A stretch of DNA of 64,000 nucleotides from Roseiarcus sp963726105 (lineage in GTDB: Bacteria; Pseudomonadota; Alphaproteobacteria; Rhizobiales; Beijerinckiaceae), in NCBI GenBank assembly GCA_963726105.1, contig CAVSBJ010000004.1, positions 186,001-250,000 of the forward strand, read 5' to 3'. The position numbers and the translations under genes were made by a program. A model generated the notes under the pieces. The model did not search any database. It saw only the letters and a list, made by a program, of their open reading frames with translations, and was not told the origin of the DNA. Each line of letters begins with the position of its first letter. Within the stretch, counting starts at the first letter, position 1. Positions 50,820-60,181 of the stretch are shown here, piece by piece.

Positions 50820-53800
50820 AAGCCGCCAACGCACGCCGACCGGACTCCGTGAGTTTCAAGGCTCCCGCCATTCGCCGCCTTGAGCAAGGCAGCGCCGTCA
50901 CTCTGGCGCGGGCGCCTGAGGGGTACGACGCCTTCATCGTCGCCGAACTGACGCGGGCGCTCGCGAAAGACGGCGAGCAGCGCGCCGTGACGCTCGCCTT
51001 CGTCGCACGGGACGGCCTGCGCGCCCAGGCCTTCATTGACGCCCTGAGCTTCGCCGCGCCTGAGATTGAGGCGCTATATTTTCCGTCGTGGGATTGCCAG
51101 CCCTACGACCGGGTCTCTCCAAACGCTGCTGCATCAGCCGAGCGGATGACCGTGCTGGCGAGACTGGCCAAGAGCCGCGGCGCCGTGGAGCGGCCGCGCA
51201 TTCTCGTCGCCTCGGTCAATGCGCTGACGCAACGCGCGCCGCCGCTTGCCTATCTCAAGTCCGCTGCATTCTCCGCCGCGCCGGGCAACAGCGTGCGTAT
51301 GGAAGATCTCACGCACTGGCTCGAGTCGAACGGCTATGCGCGCGCCAGCACCGTGCGCGACGTCGGTGATTACGCCTCGCGCGGCGGCATTCTCGACCTC
51401 TATCCGCCCGGCGCCGCAGCGCCAATTCGGCTCGATTTCTTCGGCGATACGCTTGAATCGATCCGCGCCTTCGATCCGGAGACGCAGCGCTCGACCACGC
51501 AATTGCGCTCGCTCGATCTCGTGCCAATGAGCGAAGCGCGCCTGACAACCGAATCGATCAAACGTTTCCGCCAGGGTTACGCGGGCGAGTTCGGGGCGCC
51601 CGCTCCGAACGACGACCTTTACGCCACCGTCAGCGAAGGGCGCCGCGCCATCGGCGTCGAACATTGGCTGCCGCTGCTTTACGACAAACTCGACACGATC
51701 TTTGACTATGTCGGCGATGCCCCGTTCGTGCTCGACGGTCGCGCCGACGATGCGGCCCATGAGCGCATTGCGCTCATTGCCGACAACTATGCAGCACGCC
51801 GCGCGGCGTATGCGGAAGATCCCGGCAAAGCGGACTATAAGCCGCTGCCGCCGACGCGGCTTTATCTGAGCGAGAGCGAGTGGAAGGAGCGGCTCGGCGG
51901 CCAGCCGGTGGCGCGGCTCACGCCATTCGAGGCGCAGCCGGGCGCAAGCGACGTCGTCGACTGCGGTGGACGGACGGGGCGCAATTTTGCCCCCGAGCGG
52001 CTGAACGAGAGCGCCAACGTGTTCGACGCCGCGGTCGCCCATGTGCGGGCGCTGCGCGAGCGCGGCTTGAACGTCATCGTCGCCAGCTGGAGCGACGGCT
52101 CGCGCGAGCGGTTGAGCCATGTGCTGGCCGAGCACGGCCTCAAACCGCTCGAGTTCGTATCGTCCTATCATCAAGCTGCGACAGCGCGCGCCGGCGCGCT
52201 GCCGCTCGCCGTCATCGCGCTCGAACAGGGGTTCGAAGCGCCGGACTTTGTCATCGTCGGCGAGCAGGACATTCTCGGCGATCGTCTCGTACGGCAGTCG
52301 AAGCGCCGACGCCGGGCGCAGGACGTTCTCGCGGAGGCGAGCGCGCTCACCGCCGGCGATCTTGTCGTCCATATCGACCATGGCGTCGGGCGCTTCGTCG
52401 GTCTGAAGACGATCGAGGCGGCGGGCGCGCCGCACGACTGTCTCGAGATCCACTATGCCGGCGGCGACCGGCTGTTCCTACCGGTAGAAAATCTCGAACT
52501 TCTGTCTCGCTACGGTTCGGAGACAGGCGAACTCGACAAGCTTGGCGGCGCCGGATGGCAGTCGCGCAAGGCGCGGTTGAAGAAGCGCGTGCGCGAGATG
52601 GCGGGCGAGCTCATCCGCGTGGCGGCCCAGCGCATGACCCATACGGCTCCCCGCCTCACTGCCCCCGAAGGCCTGTACGACGAATTCTGCGCCCGCTTCC
52701 CTTATGACGAGACGCCGGATCAGGCGGCCGCGATCGATGCGACGCTCGACGACCTCGCCGCCGGCCGGCCAATGGATCGCCTGGTGTGCGGCGACGTCGG
52801 CTTCGGCAAAACCGAGGTCGCGCTGCGCGCGGCTTTTGCTACGGCAATCAATGGCAAGCAGACAGCGATCATCGCCCCGACGACGCTGCTGGCTCGCCAG
52901 CATGCCCAGAACTTTCGCCAGCGCTTCGCCGGGCTTCCGGTCAACGTGGGTCAACTCTCGCGGATGGTTGGCGCTGCGGAAAGCCGAGAGGTCAAGAAAG
53001 GCCTCGCCGAGGGCGGCGTCGACATCTTGATCGGCACGCATGCGGTCTTGGGCAAGACCGTGAGTTTCAAGGATCTCGGCCTTGTCGTCGTGGATGAGGA
53101 GCAGCATTTTGGCGTTGGGCACAAGGAGCGTCTGAAGGAGCTTCGCTCGGAGGTGCATGTGCTGACGCTGTCGGCGACGCCGATCCCGCGCACGCTGCAG
53201 CTCGCGATGACCGGCGTACGCGAGATGTCGATCATCGCCACGCCGCCGATCGATCGGCTCGCGGTGCGCACGTTCGTCTCGCCCTTTGACACCCTCATCC
53301 TTCGCGAGGCGCTTTTGCGCGAACGCTATCGTGGCGGACAGTCGTTCTATGTTTGCCCGCGCATCGAGGATCTGGATGAAGCGGCGGCGTTCCTGCGTCA
53401 GAACGCGCCCGAGTGCAAATTTGTCATGGCCCACGGCCAGATGGCGCCGCGCGAGCTCGAAGACAAAGTGGGCGCCTTCTACGATGGCAAGTACGACATT
53501 CTTTTGTCGACGGCGATCGTCGAATCCGGCCTCGACATCCCGCGCGCCAACACAATGATTGTGCATCGCGCCGATATGTTCGGACTTGCACAGCTCTATC
53601 AACTGCGCGGCCGCGTTGGCCGGTCGAAGATCCGCGCCTACGCCTATTTCACGACCCCGGCCAAGGCCAGGATCACGCCGCAGGCGGAGAAGCGGCTCGC
53701 CGTGTTGCAATCGCTCGATACGCTCGGCGCCGGTTTTCAGCTCGCGAGCCACGACCTTGACCTGCGCGGCGCCGGCAACCTTCTGGGCGAGGAGCAGTCT

Positions 53801-54355
53801 GGCCACATCAAAGAGGTCGGCTACGAGCTTTACCAGCAGATGGTGCGCGAGGCGGTCGAGCGCATCAAGTCGGGCGAGGAAACGCCGGCCGAGGACATGT
53901 GGTCGCCGACCATCCAGCTTGGGGCGCCGGTGACGATTCCCGAATCCTACATCTCCGACCTGCCGACCCGGCTCGCTCTCTACCGTCGTCTGTCAGCGCT
54001 TGAGGACGAGGCGGAGATCGACGCGATGGGGGCCGAGATCGTCGACCGCTTCGGTCCGCCGCCTCCCGAGGTCGGGCTCTTATTGAGCCTTGTCCAGATC
54101 AAGGCTTTATGTCGCCGCGCCAATGTTGAAAAGCTGGACGCCGGCCCCAGGGGCTTGACGCTCGCTTTTCGTAAGAATTCCTTCGCCAACCCCACGGCTC
54201 TGGTGAAGTGGGTTTCGACCAGCCCGCTCGCCCGCGTCCGCCCCGACATGCGCATCGTTGTCAGCGACGATTTCGAGAAGCTTGAGGATAGGCTCGTGGG
54301 GACGCTCAAGGTGATGCGAGAGATCGCCAAAATCGCGAGCGGAAAGAAGGGGTAG
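50816..54355 (+). CDS. mfd: Transcription-repair coupling factor Mfd
   Basis: ATG at 50816 gives 1179 residues, normal for Mfd. Domains in order: UvrB-like N-terminal module (YFPSWDCQPYDRVSPNAAAS, then RGGILDLYPPGAAAPIRLDF), the RNA-polymerase-interacting domain (GDLVVHIDHGVGRFVGLKTI), and the RecG-like translocase with Walker A GDVGFGKTEVAL and Walker B VVVDEEQHFGVGHKERLKEL. SATPIPRTLQLAMTGVREMS and QLRGRVGRSKIRAYAYF follow, then the C-terminal autoinhibitory domain. It removes stalled RNA polymerase and recruits UvrA. It ends 7 nt from the convergent nuclease-NTPase gene. Confidence 0.97.
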   Translation: MKAANARRPDSVSFKAPAIRRLEQGSAVTLARAPEGYDAFIVAELTRALAKDGEQRAVTLAFVARDGLRAQAFIDALSFAAPEIEALYFPSWDCQPYDRVSPNAAASAERMTVLARLAKSRGAVERPRILVASVNALTQRAPPLAYLKSAAFSAAPGNSVRMEDLTHWLESNGYARASTVRDVGDYASRGGILDLYPPGAAAPIRLDFFGDTLESIRAFDPETQRSTTQLRSLDLVPMSEARLTTESIKRFRQGYAGEFGAPAPNDDLYATVSEGRRAIGVEHWLPLLYDKLDTIFDYVGDAPFVLDGRADDAAHERIALIADNYAARRAAYAEDPGKADYKPLPPTRLYLSESEWKERLGGQPVARLTPFEAQPGASDVVDCGGRTGRNFAPERLNESANVFDAAVAHVRALRERGLNVIVASWSDGSRERLSHVLAEHGLKPLEFVSSYHQAATARAGALPLAVIALEQGFEAPDFVIVGEQDILGDRLVRQSKRRRRAQDVLAEASALTAGDLVVHIDHGVGRFVGLKTIEAAGAPHDCLEIHYAGGDRLFLPVENLELLSRYGSETGELDKLGGAGWQSRKARLKKRVREMAGELIRVAAQRMTHTAPRLTAPEGLYDEFCARFPYDETPDQAAAIDATLDDLAAGRPMDRLVCGDVGFGKTEVALRAAFATAINGKQTAIIAPTTLLARQHAQNFRQRFAGLPVNVGQLSRMVGAAESREVKKGLAEGGVDILIGTHAVLGKTVSFKDLGLVVVDEEQHFGVGHKERLKELRSEVHVLTLSATPIPRTLQLAMTGVREMSIIATPPIDRLAVRTFVSPFDTLILREALLRERYRGGQSFYVCPRIEDLDEAAAFLRQNAPECKFVMAHGQMAPRELEDKVGAFYDGKYDILLSTAIVESGLDIPRANTMIVHRADMFGLAQLYQLRGRVGRSKIRAYAYFTTPAKARITPQAEKRLAVLQSLDTLGAGFQLASHDLDLRGAGNLLGEEQSGHIKEVGYELYQQMVREAVERIKSGEETPAEDMWSPTIQLGAPVTIPESYISDLPTRLALYRRLSALEDEAEIDAMGAEIVDRFGPPPPEVGLLLSLVQIKALCRRANVEKLDAGPRGLTLAFRKNSFANPTALVKWVSTSPLARVRPDMRIVVSDDFEKLEDRLVGTLKVMREIAKIASGKKG

Positions 54356-54362
54356 GTTACCA

Positions 54363-56855
54363 CTATCGCCTCCGGCGAGGCTTAAGCGCCTGACGTGAGG
54401 CGCTAGTTAGGACCCGCGTTCTCTCAGCGTCGAAGGCGACCCGGCACCGAGACGTAAACAACTCATCGTCGGCTTGCTTTAGGGAGTAAAGCTCTCGCTC
54501 TCGGGCTTCCTCGGCGGCCAGATAATTTATCAGTTGCTCTACGCGTGCTAATCGCGTTCTGACTCTATCCACACGCTCATTGCGTGTAAACAGGCTGTAC
54601 TCGGTCTTTGCAGCTTCCACGAGGTAGTTACTAACTGACTCGCTAAACACGCCCGTATCAGTACAAACTAGATCAAGATAGGGAAACAAAAACGCGAGTT
54701 CAGCGTGCATATATAAGCCATACCCAGTAATTTTAACACTATCGACCGATTCCGAAAAATAATCCAGCCGGTTATCGGCTTCAACAAAACCATGTTTCAA
54801 GAGGATATCCATATTCTTTACGAAATCATCAATCATGTTAAACGTCTCTGCAAAATAGGCTTTCATCTCTGCGACCGACAAATACGCAGCCGTCGCGCCC
54901 TCGACGTGTCTAGACAACCGCTGCAGTATCCTCAGAGAGGTAAAATGTGAACTGTGCCTGTTATATCTCAATTGATAAATATTAGGGATGTCACTAAGAA
55001 GTTCATCATAAAAATATCGTGTAGGAATCATCACGGGCTTAATGATCTGGTGAATCTGAAAGGTCCACGTTCCGGCGTTGAGCATTTCTTCGACGTTTGT
55101 GTACCCAGAAAGCAGGAAACTTCTGAACAAATCTAGTGAGAGCCGAATGTCGCCGTGCGCGCAAGCAGTCAAAAATCCGTTCAGCGGAGATCTTTCGCTA
55201 GAAAATTCTTTGTTTATTATATCGAGATATGTCGCGCAGTCGCTAACTAGTTCGTCCACAGTCTCGGGAACCAAGGTGGCTCTGCTGCCTCTGTGGTTTA
55301 GCAATCCCATAGTGTAACGAAGCCGCTTTCTAAACACCTCGGCGGGTTTAGGGGAACTGATATGAAAGCCGGCATTCTGAAACGCATCCAGGACGCCGTG
55401 TATTTTTGAATTGTAAAATCGCTCTTCTCGCATGGATATCAGCGCAATGCACCCGAGATGCTCGGCGATCTGTTGAGCGGTCGTGAAGCAAAAATCCTGT
55501 ATCGTTCCCGAATATTGGTCAGTGTTATCGATCACAACTATAACGCCGCGACCACGCGATGACCAATACTCACCTAGGCACCCAGAGCAGTAGTGCTTAT
55601 CGCTTTTCCAAGAATTGACTAGCTGGTTCAAAATGGTATTATAGGTGTCAGAAGCCCTATTTATGCCAGATAGATCCTGTCGACCAGCGATGTTAAATCG
55701 GTCGCTAAACAAATTCTCCAACAGTACATGCCTATCAGCGCTTAATATTCTATCTGTATCAAGCTTATCGACTAGGCCATCCCAAATGGCTCGCTTAATC
55801 TCGTCCATATTTTCGGGTATCGTTAGCAGGTCCAATATGACAACGGTGGCATGGTCGCGGAGCCACCGCGGAGGACTGAAGTGCAAAAGACGTTTAATGA
55901 AGGTCGATTTTCCGGCTCCCTTTCCACCGAAAAGAACGAGAACCTCGCCCTTCTTGCCGCGCTTGACTCCTTTCGTCAGGCGACCGCCCAGACGACCGCC
56001 TTTGCCAGTGTCCTCGAGTTGTTGAACTCCGTAGCTTGCGAAGTAAGGGGAGAGGGAATCTTCAATTAAAGATTGTACGCCCTCAAGCGTCTGTTCGTAG
56101 TCTCTCTGAGAGACATAGCACCTATTCATGAAATCAGGCTCGTCGTCCGCGATAACACCAAAATAATGATTTACAATCGGTCTTAAGGTCGATGCTAGGC
56201 GATTTGCCTTTATGGGGTGGGAATAAGATGGTATCCGGTCTTTAGCATAGTATATACTACGATCTTGAGTAGAATGACTTGTTAGGAGAGAAACTAGGGA
56301 AAGACGATCGGTTACCGCCCGATATGATAAAGAATTTCGTGCTCGCACATAATCCTGCTCAAAGAAGTCAAGACTGCGTATGACGAATGCATTGAGTGAG
56401 GTCCACTTTTTATTTCGCTCAAATATTTTGAAGAAAATCCACTCGTGGCCATTTGTAATGCTTTCAAATTCGCAGCCAATGTCCAAACAGTAGCTACGAA
56501 CTTGGGTCGCTGCCGAATTTATGTTGGTGTCTGTTAAAAGCTTGCTAAGCGAAAGATATCCAAACGATCCGTCGAAATCAAACTCCGGAAGCGTGAAGAA
56601 TGTACCTTCGCGTTTTGCTTCCACAAGGATAATAGGTTCGCCAGACGAGTGAGTTAAGACATAGTCGATATATCCAAAGGCAACATATTCTTCAACGTTA
56701 ACCCGGTTCTTTGGCCATGACAAGAAGTCATGAAGGATAAAGTCGATAATTCGGTGTCGAGTGTCGGCTTCATTCAGATTGCGAATGTCTAAAGCTGCTC
56801 GGATTGCTTTAAGGCTTTCCAACGGGTTGATTATAGGGTTTTCTTCGAACACCAT
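54363..56855 (-). CDS. PD-(D/E)xK nuclease-like / P-loop NTPase protein, candidate defence gene
   Basis: The protein has 830 residues; I do not recognise it as a named system. The N-terminus resembles type I restriction HsdR N-terminal nuclease domains: a helix (RHRIIDFILHDFLSWPKNRV), then D64 in GYIDYVLTHSS and E79-x-K81 in IILVEAKREG, a complete D-ExK core. A P-loop NTPase follows: Walker A GGKGAGKS (310-317), Walker B VIVVIDNTDQ (D443), and sensor-like IALISMREERFY (470-481). Cysteines Y-C-SG-C at 422-426 could bind metal. About 250 C-terminal residues are helical, with a winged-helix-like feel (MDILLKHGFVEADNRL) and a basic end. The DNA is much more AT-rich than mfd or thrS, indicating horizontal transfer. 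It is convergent with mfd and stands alone. Nuclease activity and anti-phage function are inference. Confidence 0.72.
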   Translation of the reverse strand: MVFEENPIINPLESLKAIRAALDIRNLNEADTRHRIIDFILHDFLSWPKNRVNVEEYVAFGYIDYVLTHSSGEPIILVEAKREGTFFTLPEFDFDGSFGYLSLSKLLTDTNINSAATQVRSYCLDIGCEFESITNGHEWIFFKIFERNKKWTSLNAFVIRSLDFFEQDYVRARNSLSYRAVTDRLSLVSLLTSHSTQDRSIYYAKDRIPSYSHPIKANRLASTLRPIVNHYFGVIADDEPDFMNRCYVSQRDYEQTLEGVQSLIEDSLSPYFASYGVQQLEDTGKGGRLGGRLTKGVKRGKKGEVLVLFGGKGAGKSTFIKRLLHFSPPRWLRDHATVVILDLLTIPENMDEIKRAIWDGLVDKLDTDRILSADRHVLLENLFSDRFNIAGRQDLSGINRASDTYNTILNQLVNSWKSDKHYCSGCLGEYWSSRGRGVIVVIDNTDQYSGTIQDFCFTTAQQIAEHLGCIALISMREERFYNSKIHGVLDAFQNAGFHISSPKPAEVFRKRLRYTMGLLNHRGSRATLVPETVDELVSDCATYLDIINKEFSSERSPLNGFLTACAHGDIRLSLDLFRSFLLSGYTNVEEMLNAGTWTFQIHQIIKPVMIPTRYFYDELLSDIPNIYQLRYNRHSSHFTSLRILQRLSRHVEGATAAYLSVAEMKAYFAETFNMIDDFVKNMDILLKHGFVEADNRLDYFSESVDSVKITGYGLYMHAELAFLFPYLDLVCTDTGVFSESVSNYLVEAAKTEYSLFTRNERVDRVRTRLARVEQLINYLAAEEARERELYSLKQADDELFTSRCRVAFDAERTRVLTSASRQALKPRRRR

Positions 56856-56876
56856 CGGGGCAACTCGCTTTTAAAA

Positions 56877-56896
56877 ATTATACCACGGACTGTGGT
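56877..56896 (-). promoter_or_regulatory. Candidate promoter/operator of the nuclease-NTPase gene
   Basis: On the minus strand a perfect TATAAT -10 (56877-56882) lies 21 nt upstream of the ATG. It abuts an inverted repeat ACCAC-N5-GTGGT (56882-56896) that would cover the -10/-35 spacer. No good -35 is present. A repressor binding this palindrome would block transcription; the leader would be very short. Confidence 0.45.
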
Positions 56897-57117
56897 GAAG
56901 TCTTCCATCGTTGCCTCCTCGACAACATCCAGTTTTTCTGCGCCGATCCGAGTTGCGGAAAAATGAGGTTAAGCGTTTGAAAAGCTTGAGTCGCGCGCAG
57001 AATCGTACACTCAGCTCCGCTGTTGAATGTGAGCGGGGCAGAACCTGGCTCCGGCACCTTTCAGAGCCTTTAGAGTTTAGGCCCAATGGGATCATGGGGA
57101 CCCATGGAGACGCCGGG

Positions 57118-57303
57118 ATGAAAGAGCCGCGAAAATCGGCAGCGAGCAAGCCGCAGTCAAAACCTGAAGATAAGCTCGACGAGGAGCTGGAAGAATCTTT
57201 CCCCGCCAGCGATCCGCCGGCCAACACGCCAACGTCCGCAGGCGGTCCCGAACGGTCGCGGACGAAGCCTCCCAAAGCGGACAAGCCGCCGCGTCGCGGC
57301 TGA
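57118..57303 (+). CDS. Small conserved acidic protein with ESFPASDPPA motif
   Basis: ATG at 57118, behind GGAG, gives 61 residues. The central DEELEESFPASDPPANT is a recurrent motif of short, uncharacterised alphaproteobacterial proteins. The ends are lysine/proline/serine-rich and probably disordered (MKEPRKSAASKPQSKPEDKL). Function is unknown. It lies antisense to the spurious 3' extension of the acylphosphatase frame, which supports that extension being an artefact of a frameshift. Confidence 0.68.
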   Translation: MKEPRKSAASKPQSKPEDKLDEELEESFPASDPPANTPTSAGGPERSRTKPPKADKPPRRG

Positions 57304-57336
57304 AGCCGGGGCGCCGGCGTTCGCGCTCCCTCCGCG

Positions 57337-57632
57337 CTATGCCATGGGCCGGTTGACAAACCCGCCGCTGCGTGAGGGGTTTCGTCGAGTTCGGTGACGA
57401 TCACGCTGTTGACAGTCGCGAGTCGTGGCCCTTTGCGCATCTCGGCGACAAGCGCTTCGGCGGCCGCGTGCGGGCCGCGGATCAGCGCCTCGACCGCCCC
57501 GTCGGTCCGGTTGTGCACCCAGCCGGTGACGCCCAGGGTCAACGCGGCGCGGCGGGTGAACTCGCGATAGCCGACGCCCTGGACGGCGCCGTCGACCAAG
57601 ACGCGCCAGACAATGGCGCCGGCATGGGTCAT
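57337..57632 (-). CDS. acyP: Acylphosphatase, frame shifted near the C-terminus
   Basis: ATG at 57632 gives the acylphosphatase core: VLVDGAVQGVGYREFTRRAA with the phosphate-binding loop and arginine, then GVTGWVHNRTDGAVEALIRG with the catalytic asparagine. The expected end (GFVNRPMA, stop at 57337) lies in the next frame. One missing T in the minus-strand GGTTTG (57357-57361) would restore GF-VNRPMA. As written, the first frame runs on to 56871 with low-complexity serine-rich sequence, antisense to a small real gene. The enzyme hydrolyses acyl phosphates. Length with correction is about 98 residues, as usual. Confidence 0.82.
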
Positions 57633-57702
57633 GTTGCGTTATCATCTCCCTTGACATTCGGTCCAAGCGCGATGCGCGGGGCCGCAAAATGCGGAGGCGG
57701 AA

Positions 57703-58115
57703 ATGACGCTCGAAGAGGTTTTCGACATCGCCAGGAGTAAGCGGTATCTCGTCGTGTCGACCGTCAACGAATCCGGGCGCCCGAGGCGGCGCTGATGGGC
57801 TTCGCGTTGACGCAGGCGAAAGAGATCGTGTTCGATACTTTGTCGACCAGCCGCAAGGCCGTCAATCTTGAGCGCGATCCTGCCGCCGCGCTCGTCATCG
57901 GTTGGGATGATAACATGTCTCTCCAGATCGAAGGCATAGCGCGCCGACCGGTCGGCGATGACTTGGCGCGCGCCAAGGCGGCTTATTTCCAAGAATGGCC
58001 GGACGGTCGCGCACGCGAGAATTGGCCCGGCATCGCTTACGTTGTCGTGCAGCCGAAGTGGATACGATACTCCAACTATTCCGGAGCTCCGGTGGTCGAG
58101 GAGTTCAAGCTCTAA
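57703..58115 (+). pseudogene. PNPOx-like flavin/heme-binding fold protein, frameshifted
   Basis: ATG at 57703 behind GGAGG starts MTLEEVFDIARSKRYLVVST and VNESGRP, then hits a stop near 57783. The family sequence continues in the next frame as EAALMGFALTQAKEIVFDTL, then SRKAVNLERDPAAALVIGWD and PKWIRYSNYSGAPVVEEFKL to 58115. Adding one G in CCCGAGG (about 57778) restores a 138-residue pyridoxamine-5'-phosphate-oxidase-fold protein. Function within that broad family cannot be assigned. It is divergent from acyP and lies upstream of thrS. Confidence 0.8.
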
Positions 58116-58222
58116 GCGCCGGATTCCCGGCTCTCGCCCATTGCCCTGACCTCCGTCGGCGTTTATATGCGGCACCCATGCTTACGTCGATTGGTGTCGG
58201 CGACTGAGCTCAAGGAGCCTCG

Positions 58223-60181
58223 ATGATCCACGTCACTTTTCCCGACGGCGCTGAGCGCGCCTACGAGCCCGGCGTCTCCGGCCTCGAAATCGCCAAATCC
58301 ATTTCGCCCTCACTTGCCAAGCGGACCGTGGCGATGGTCCGGGATGGCGAGCTTGCCGACCTCGCTGATCCGATCGACCGCGACGCGACCCTTGAGTTCG
58401 TGGCGCGCGACGATCCCCGCGCGCTTGAACTGATCCGCCACGATGCAGCCCATGTTCTCGCCGAAGCTGTGCAGTCCCTTTGGCCAGGGACGCAGGTCAC
58501 CATTGGCCCGGTGATCGAGAACGGCTTCTACTACGACTTCTTCCGCAACCAGCCGTTCACGCCCGAGGATTTCCCGGCGATCGAAAAGCGCATGCGCGAG
58601 ATCATCGCCCGCGACAAACCGTTCTCGAAGCGAGCCGTATCGCGCGAGGAGGCGAAAAGCCTGTTCGAACAGAAAGGCGAAGCTTTCAAAATCGAGTTGA
58701 TCGATACCATTGCGGCCGATCAGGAGGTGAAGCTCTACAGCCAAGGCGAATGGACCGATCTCTGCCGCGGGCCGCACATGACGTCGACCGGCAAGATCGG
58801 CGACGCTTTCAAGCTGATGAAGGTCGCCGGCGCCTATTGGCGTGGCAACTCGAACAAGCCGATGTTGTCCCGCATTTACGCAACCGCGTTCGCAAAGAGA
58901 GAAGAGCTCGACGCCTATCTGAAGCAACTCGAGGAGGCCGAGAAGCGCGACCACCGCAAGCTTGCTCGCGAGATGGACCTGTTCCACACCCAGGAGGAAG
59001 GGCCGGGCTCGATCTTCTGGCACCCAAAAGGGTGGTCCCTGTTTCAGACGCTGGTCTCCTACATGCGTCGACGCCTCGCCGCCGACTATCAGGAAGTCAA
59101 CGCGCCACAGGTGCTCGACAAGCACCTGTGGGAGATCTCCGGGCATTGGGGCTGGTATCGCGAGAGCATGTTCATGTGTCGCCCGGCTGGCGATGAGGCC
59201 GAGACCGAGGATTTGCGCGTCTATGCGCTCAAGCCCATGAACTGCCCGGGGCATGTTCAGATCTTCAAGCACGGCCTGCGTTCCTATCGCGAGCTGCCGC
59301 TGCGTTTTGCGGAATTCGGCGCGGTCAACCGCTATGAGCCGTCGGGAGCGCTGCATGGCCTCATGCGCGTGCGATCGTTCACGCAGGACGACGCGCATAT
59401 TTTCTGCACCGAGGAGCAGATGGCCGAGGAGTGTCACAAGATCAATGAATTGATCTTGTCGGTGTACGGCCACTTCGGGTTCGACAAGATCGTGGTGAAA
59501 CTCTCGACGCGGCCGGAAAAGCGGGTCGGAACCGACGCCATGTGGGATCACGCAGAGGCGGTGATGACTCGCGTGCTGGACGAAATCCGGCTCCGCCACG
59601 GCGACATCGTCACCACCGCGCTCAACCCGGGGGAGGGCGCCTTCTACGGGCCGAAGTTCGAATATGTGCTGCGCGACGCGATCGGCCGCGACTGGCAGTG
59701 CGGGACCACGCAGGTCGATTTCAACCTGCCGGAGCGCTTCGGCGCTTTCTATATTGCAGGGAACAGCGAAAAGGCGACGCCGGTGATGATCCATCGCGCC
59801 ATCTGTGGTTCGATGGAGCGTTTCATTGGCATCCTGCTCGAACATCATGCCGGCCACTTGCCATTGTGGCTTGCTTCGGTTCAGATCGTGATCTGCACCA
59901 TCATCAGCGACGCCGACGACGCCGCGCTTGCATTTGCCGCCGCGGCGAAGAAGCGGGGTCTGCGAGTCGAGACCGACTTACGAAACGAGAAGATCAACTA
60001 CAAAGTGCGCGAACATTCTTTGGCGAAAGTACCTGTCCTCATCGCTCTCGGACGCAAGGAAGCGAGCGAAAACACCGTGTCCGTACGACGCCTGGGCTCT
60101 AATGCGCAAGTTGCGATGGGCGCCGAGGAAGCGCTTGCTTCGCTGGCCAGCGAGGCCGTGCCTCCCGATCTCCGAGGATGA
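58223..60181 (+). CDS. thrS: Threonine-tRNA ligase
   Basis: The protein has 652 residues. An N-terminal TGS domain (MIHVTFPDGAERAYEPGVSG) is followed by the N2 editing domain (IRHDAAHVLAEAVQSLWPGT with HxxxH, GFYYDF, and the LCRGPHM end). The class II catalytic core has PMNCPGHVQIFKHGLRSYRE (zinc cysteine), motif 2 MRVRSFTQDDAHIFCTEEQM, and ERFIGILLEHHAGHLPLWLA. The C-terminal anticodon-binding domain ends near LASEAVPPDL. The ATG follows AAGGAG. Editing and zinc residues all appear intact. Confidence 0.97.
   Translation: MIHVTFPDGAERAYEPGVSGLEIAKSISPSLAKRTVAMVRDGELADLADPIDRDATLEFVARDDPRALELIRHDAAHVLAEAVQSLWPGTQVTIGPVIENGFYYDFFRNQPFTPEDFPAIEKRMREIIARDKPFSKRAVSREEAKSLFEQKGEAFKIELIDTIAADQEVKLYSQGEWTDLCRGPHMTSTGKIGDAFKLMKVAGAYWRGNSNKPMLSRIYATAFAKREELDAYLKQLEEAEKRDHRKLAREMDLFHTQEEGPGSIFWHPKGWSLFQTLVSYMRRRLAADYQEVNAPQVLDKHLWEISGHWGWYRESMFMCRPAGDEAETEDLRVYALKPMNCPGHVQIFKHGLRSYRELPLRFAEFGAVNRYEPSGALHGLMRVRSFTQDDAHIFCTEEQMAEECHKINELILSVYGHFGFDKIVVKLSTRPEKRVGTDAMWDHAEAVMTRVLDEIRLRHGDIVTTALNPGEGAFYGPKFEYVLRDAIGRDWQCGTTQVDFNLPERFGAFYIAGNSEKATPVMIHRAICGSMERFIGILLEHHAGHLPLWLASVQIVICTIISDADDAALAFAAAAKKRGLRVETDLRNEKINYKVREHSLAKVPVLIALGRKEASENTVSVRRLGSNAQVAMGAEEALASLASEAVPPDLRG

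Noticed and set aside
56871..57336. Serine-rich C-terminal extension of the acylphosphatase frame
   Set aside because: The family end lies in the neighbouring frame at 57337; the extension is antisense to the small ESFPASDPPA-type gene and reflects a one-base frame change.
58310..59857. Minus-strand frame of 515 codons opposite thrS
   Set aside because: Typical antisense shadow of a GC-rich gene; thrS on the plus strand has all family motifs.
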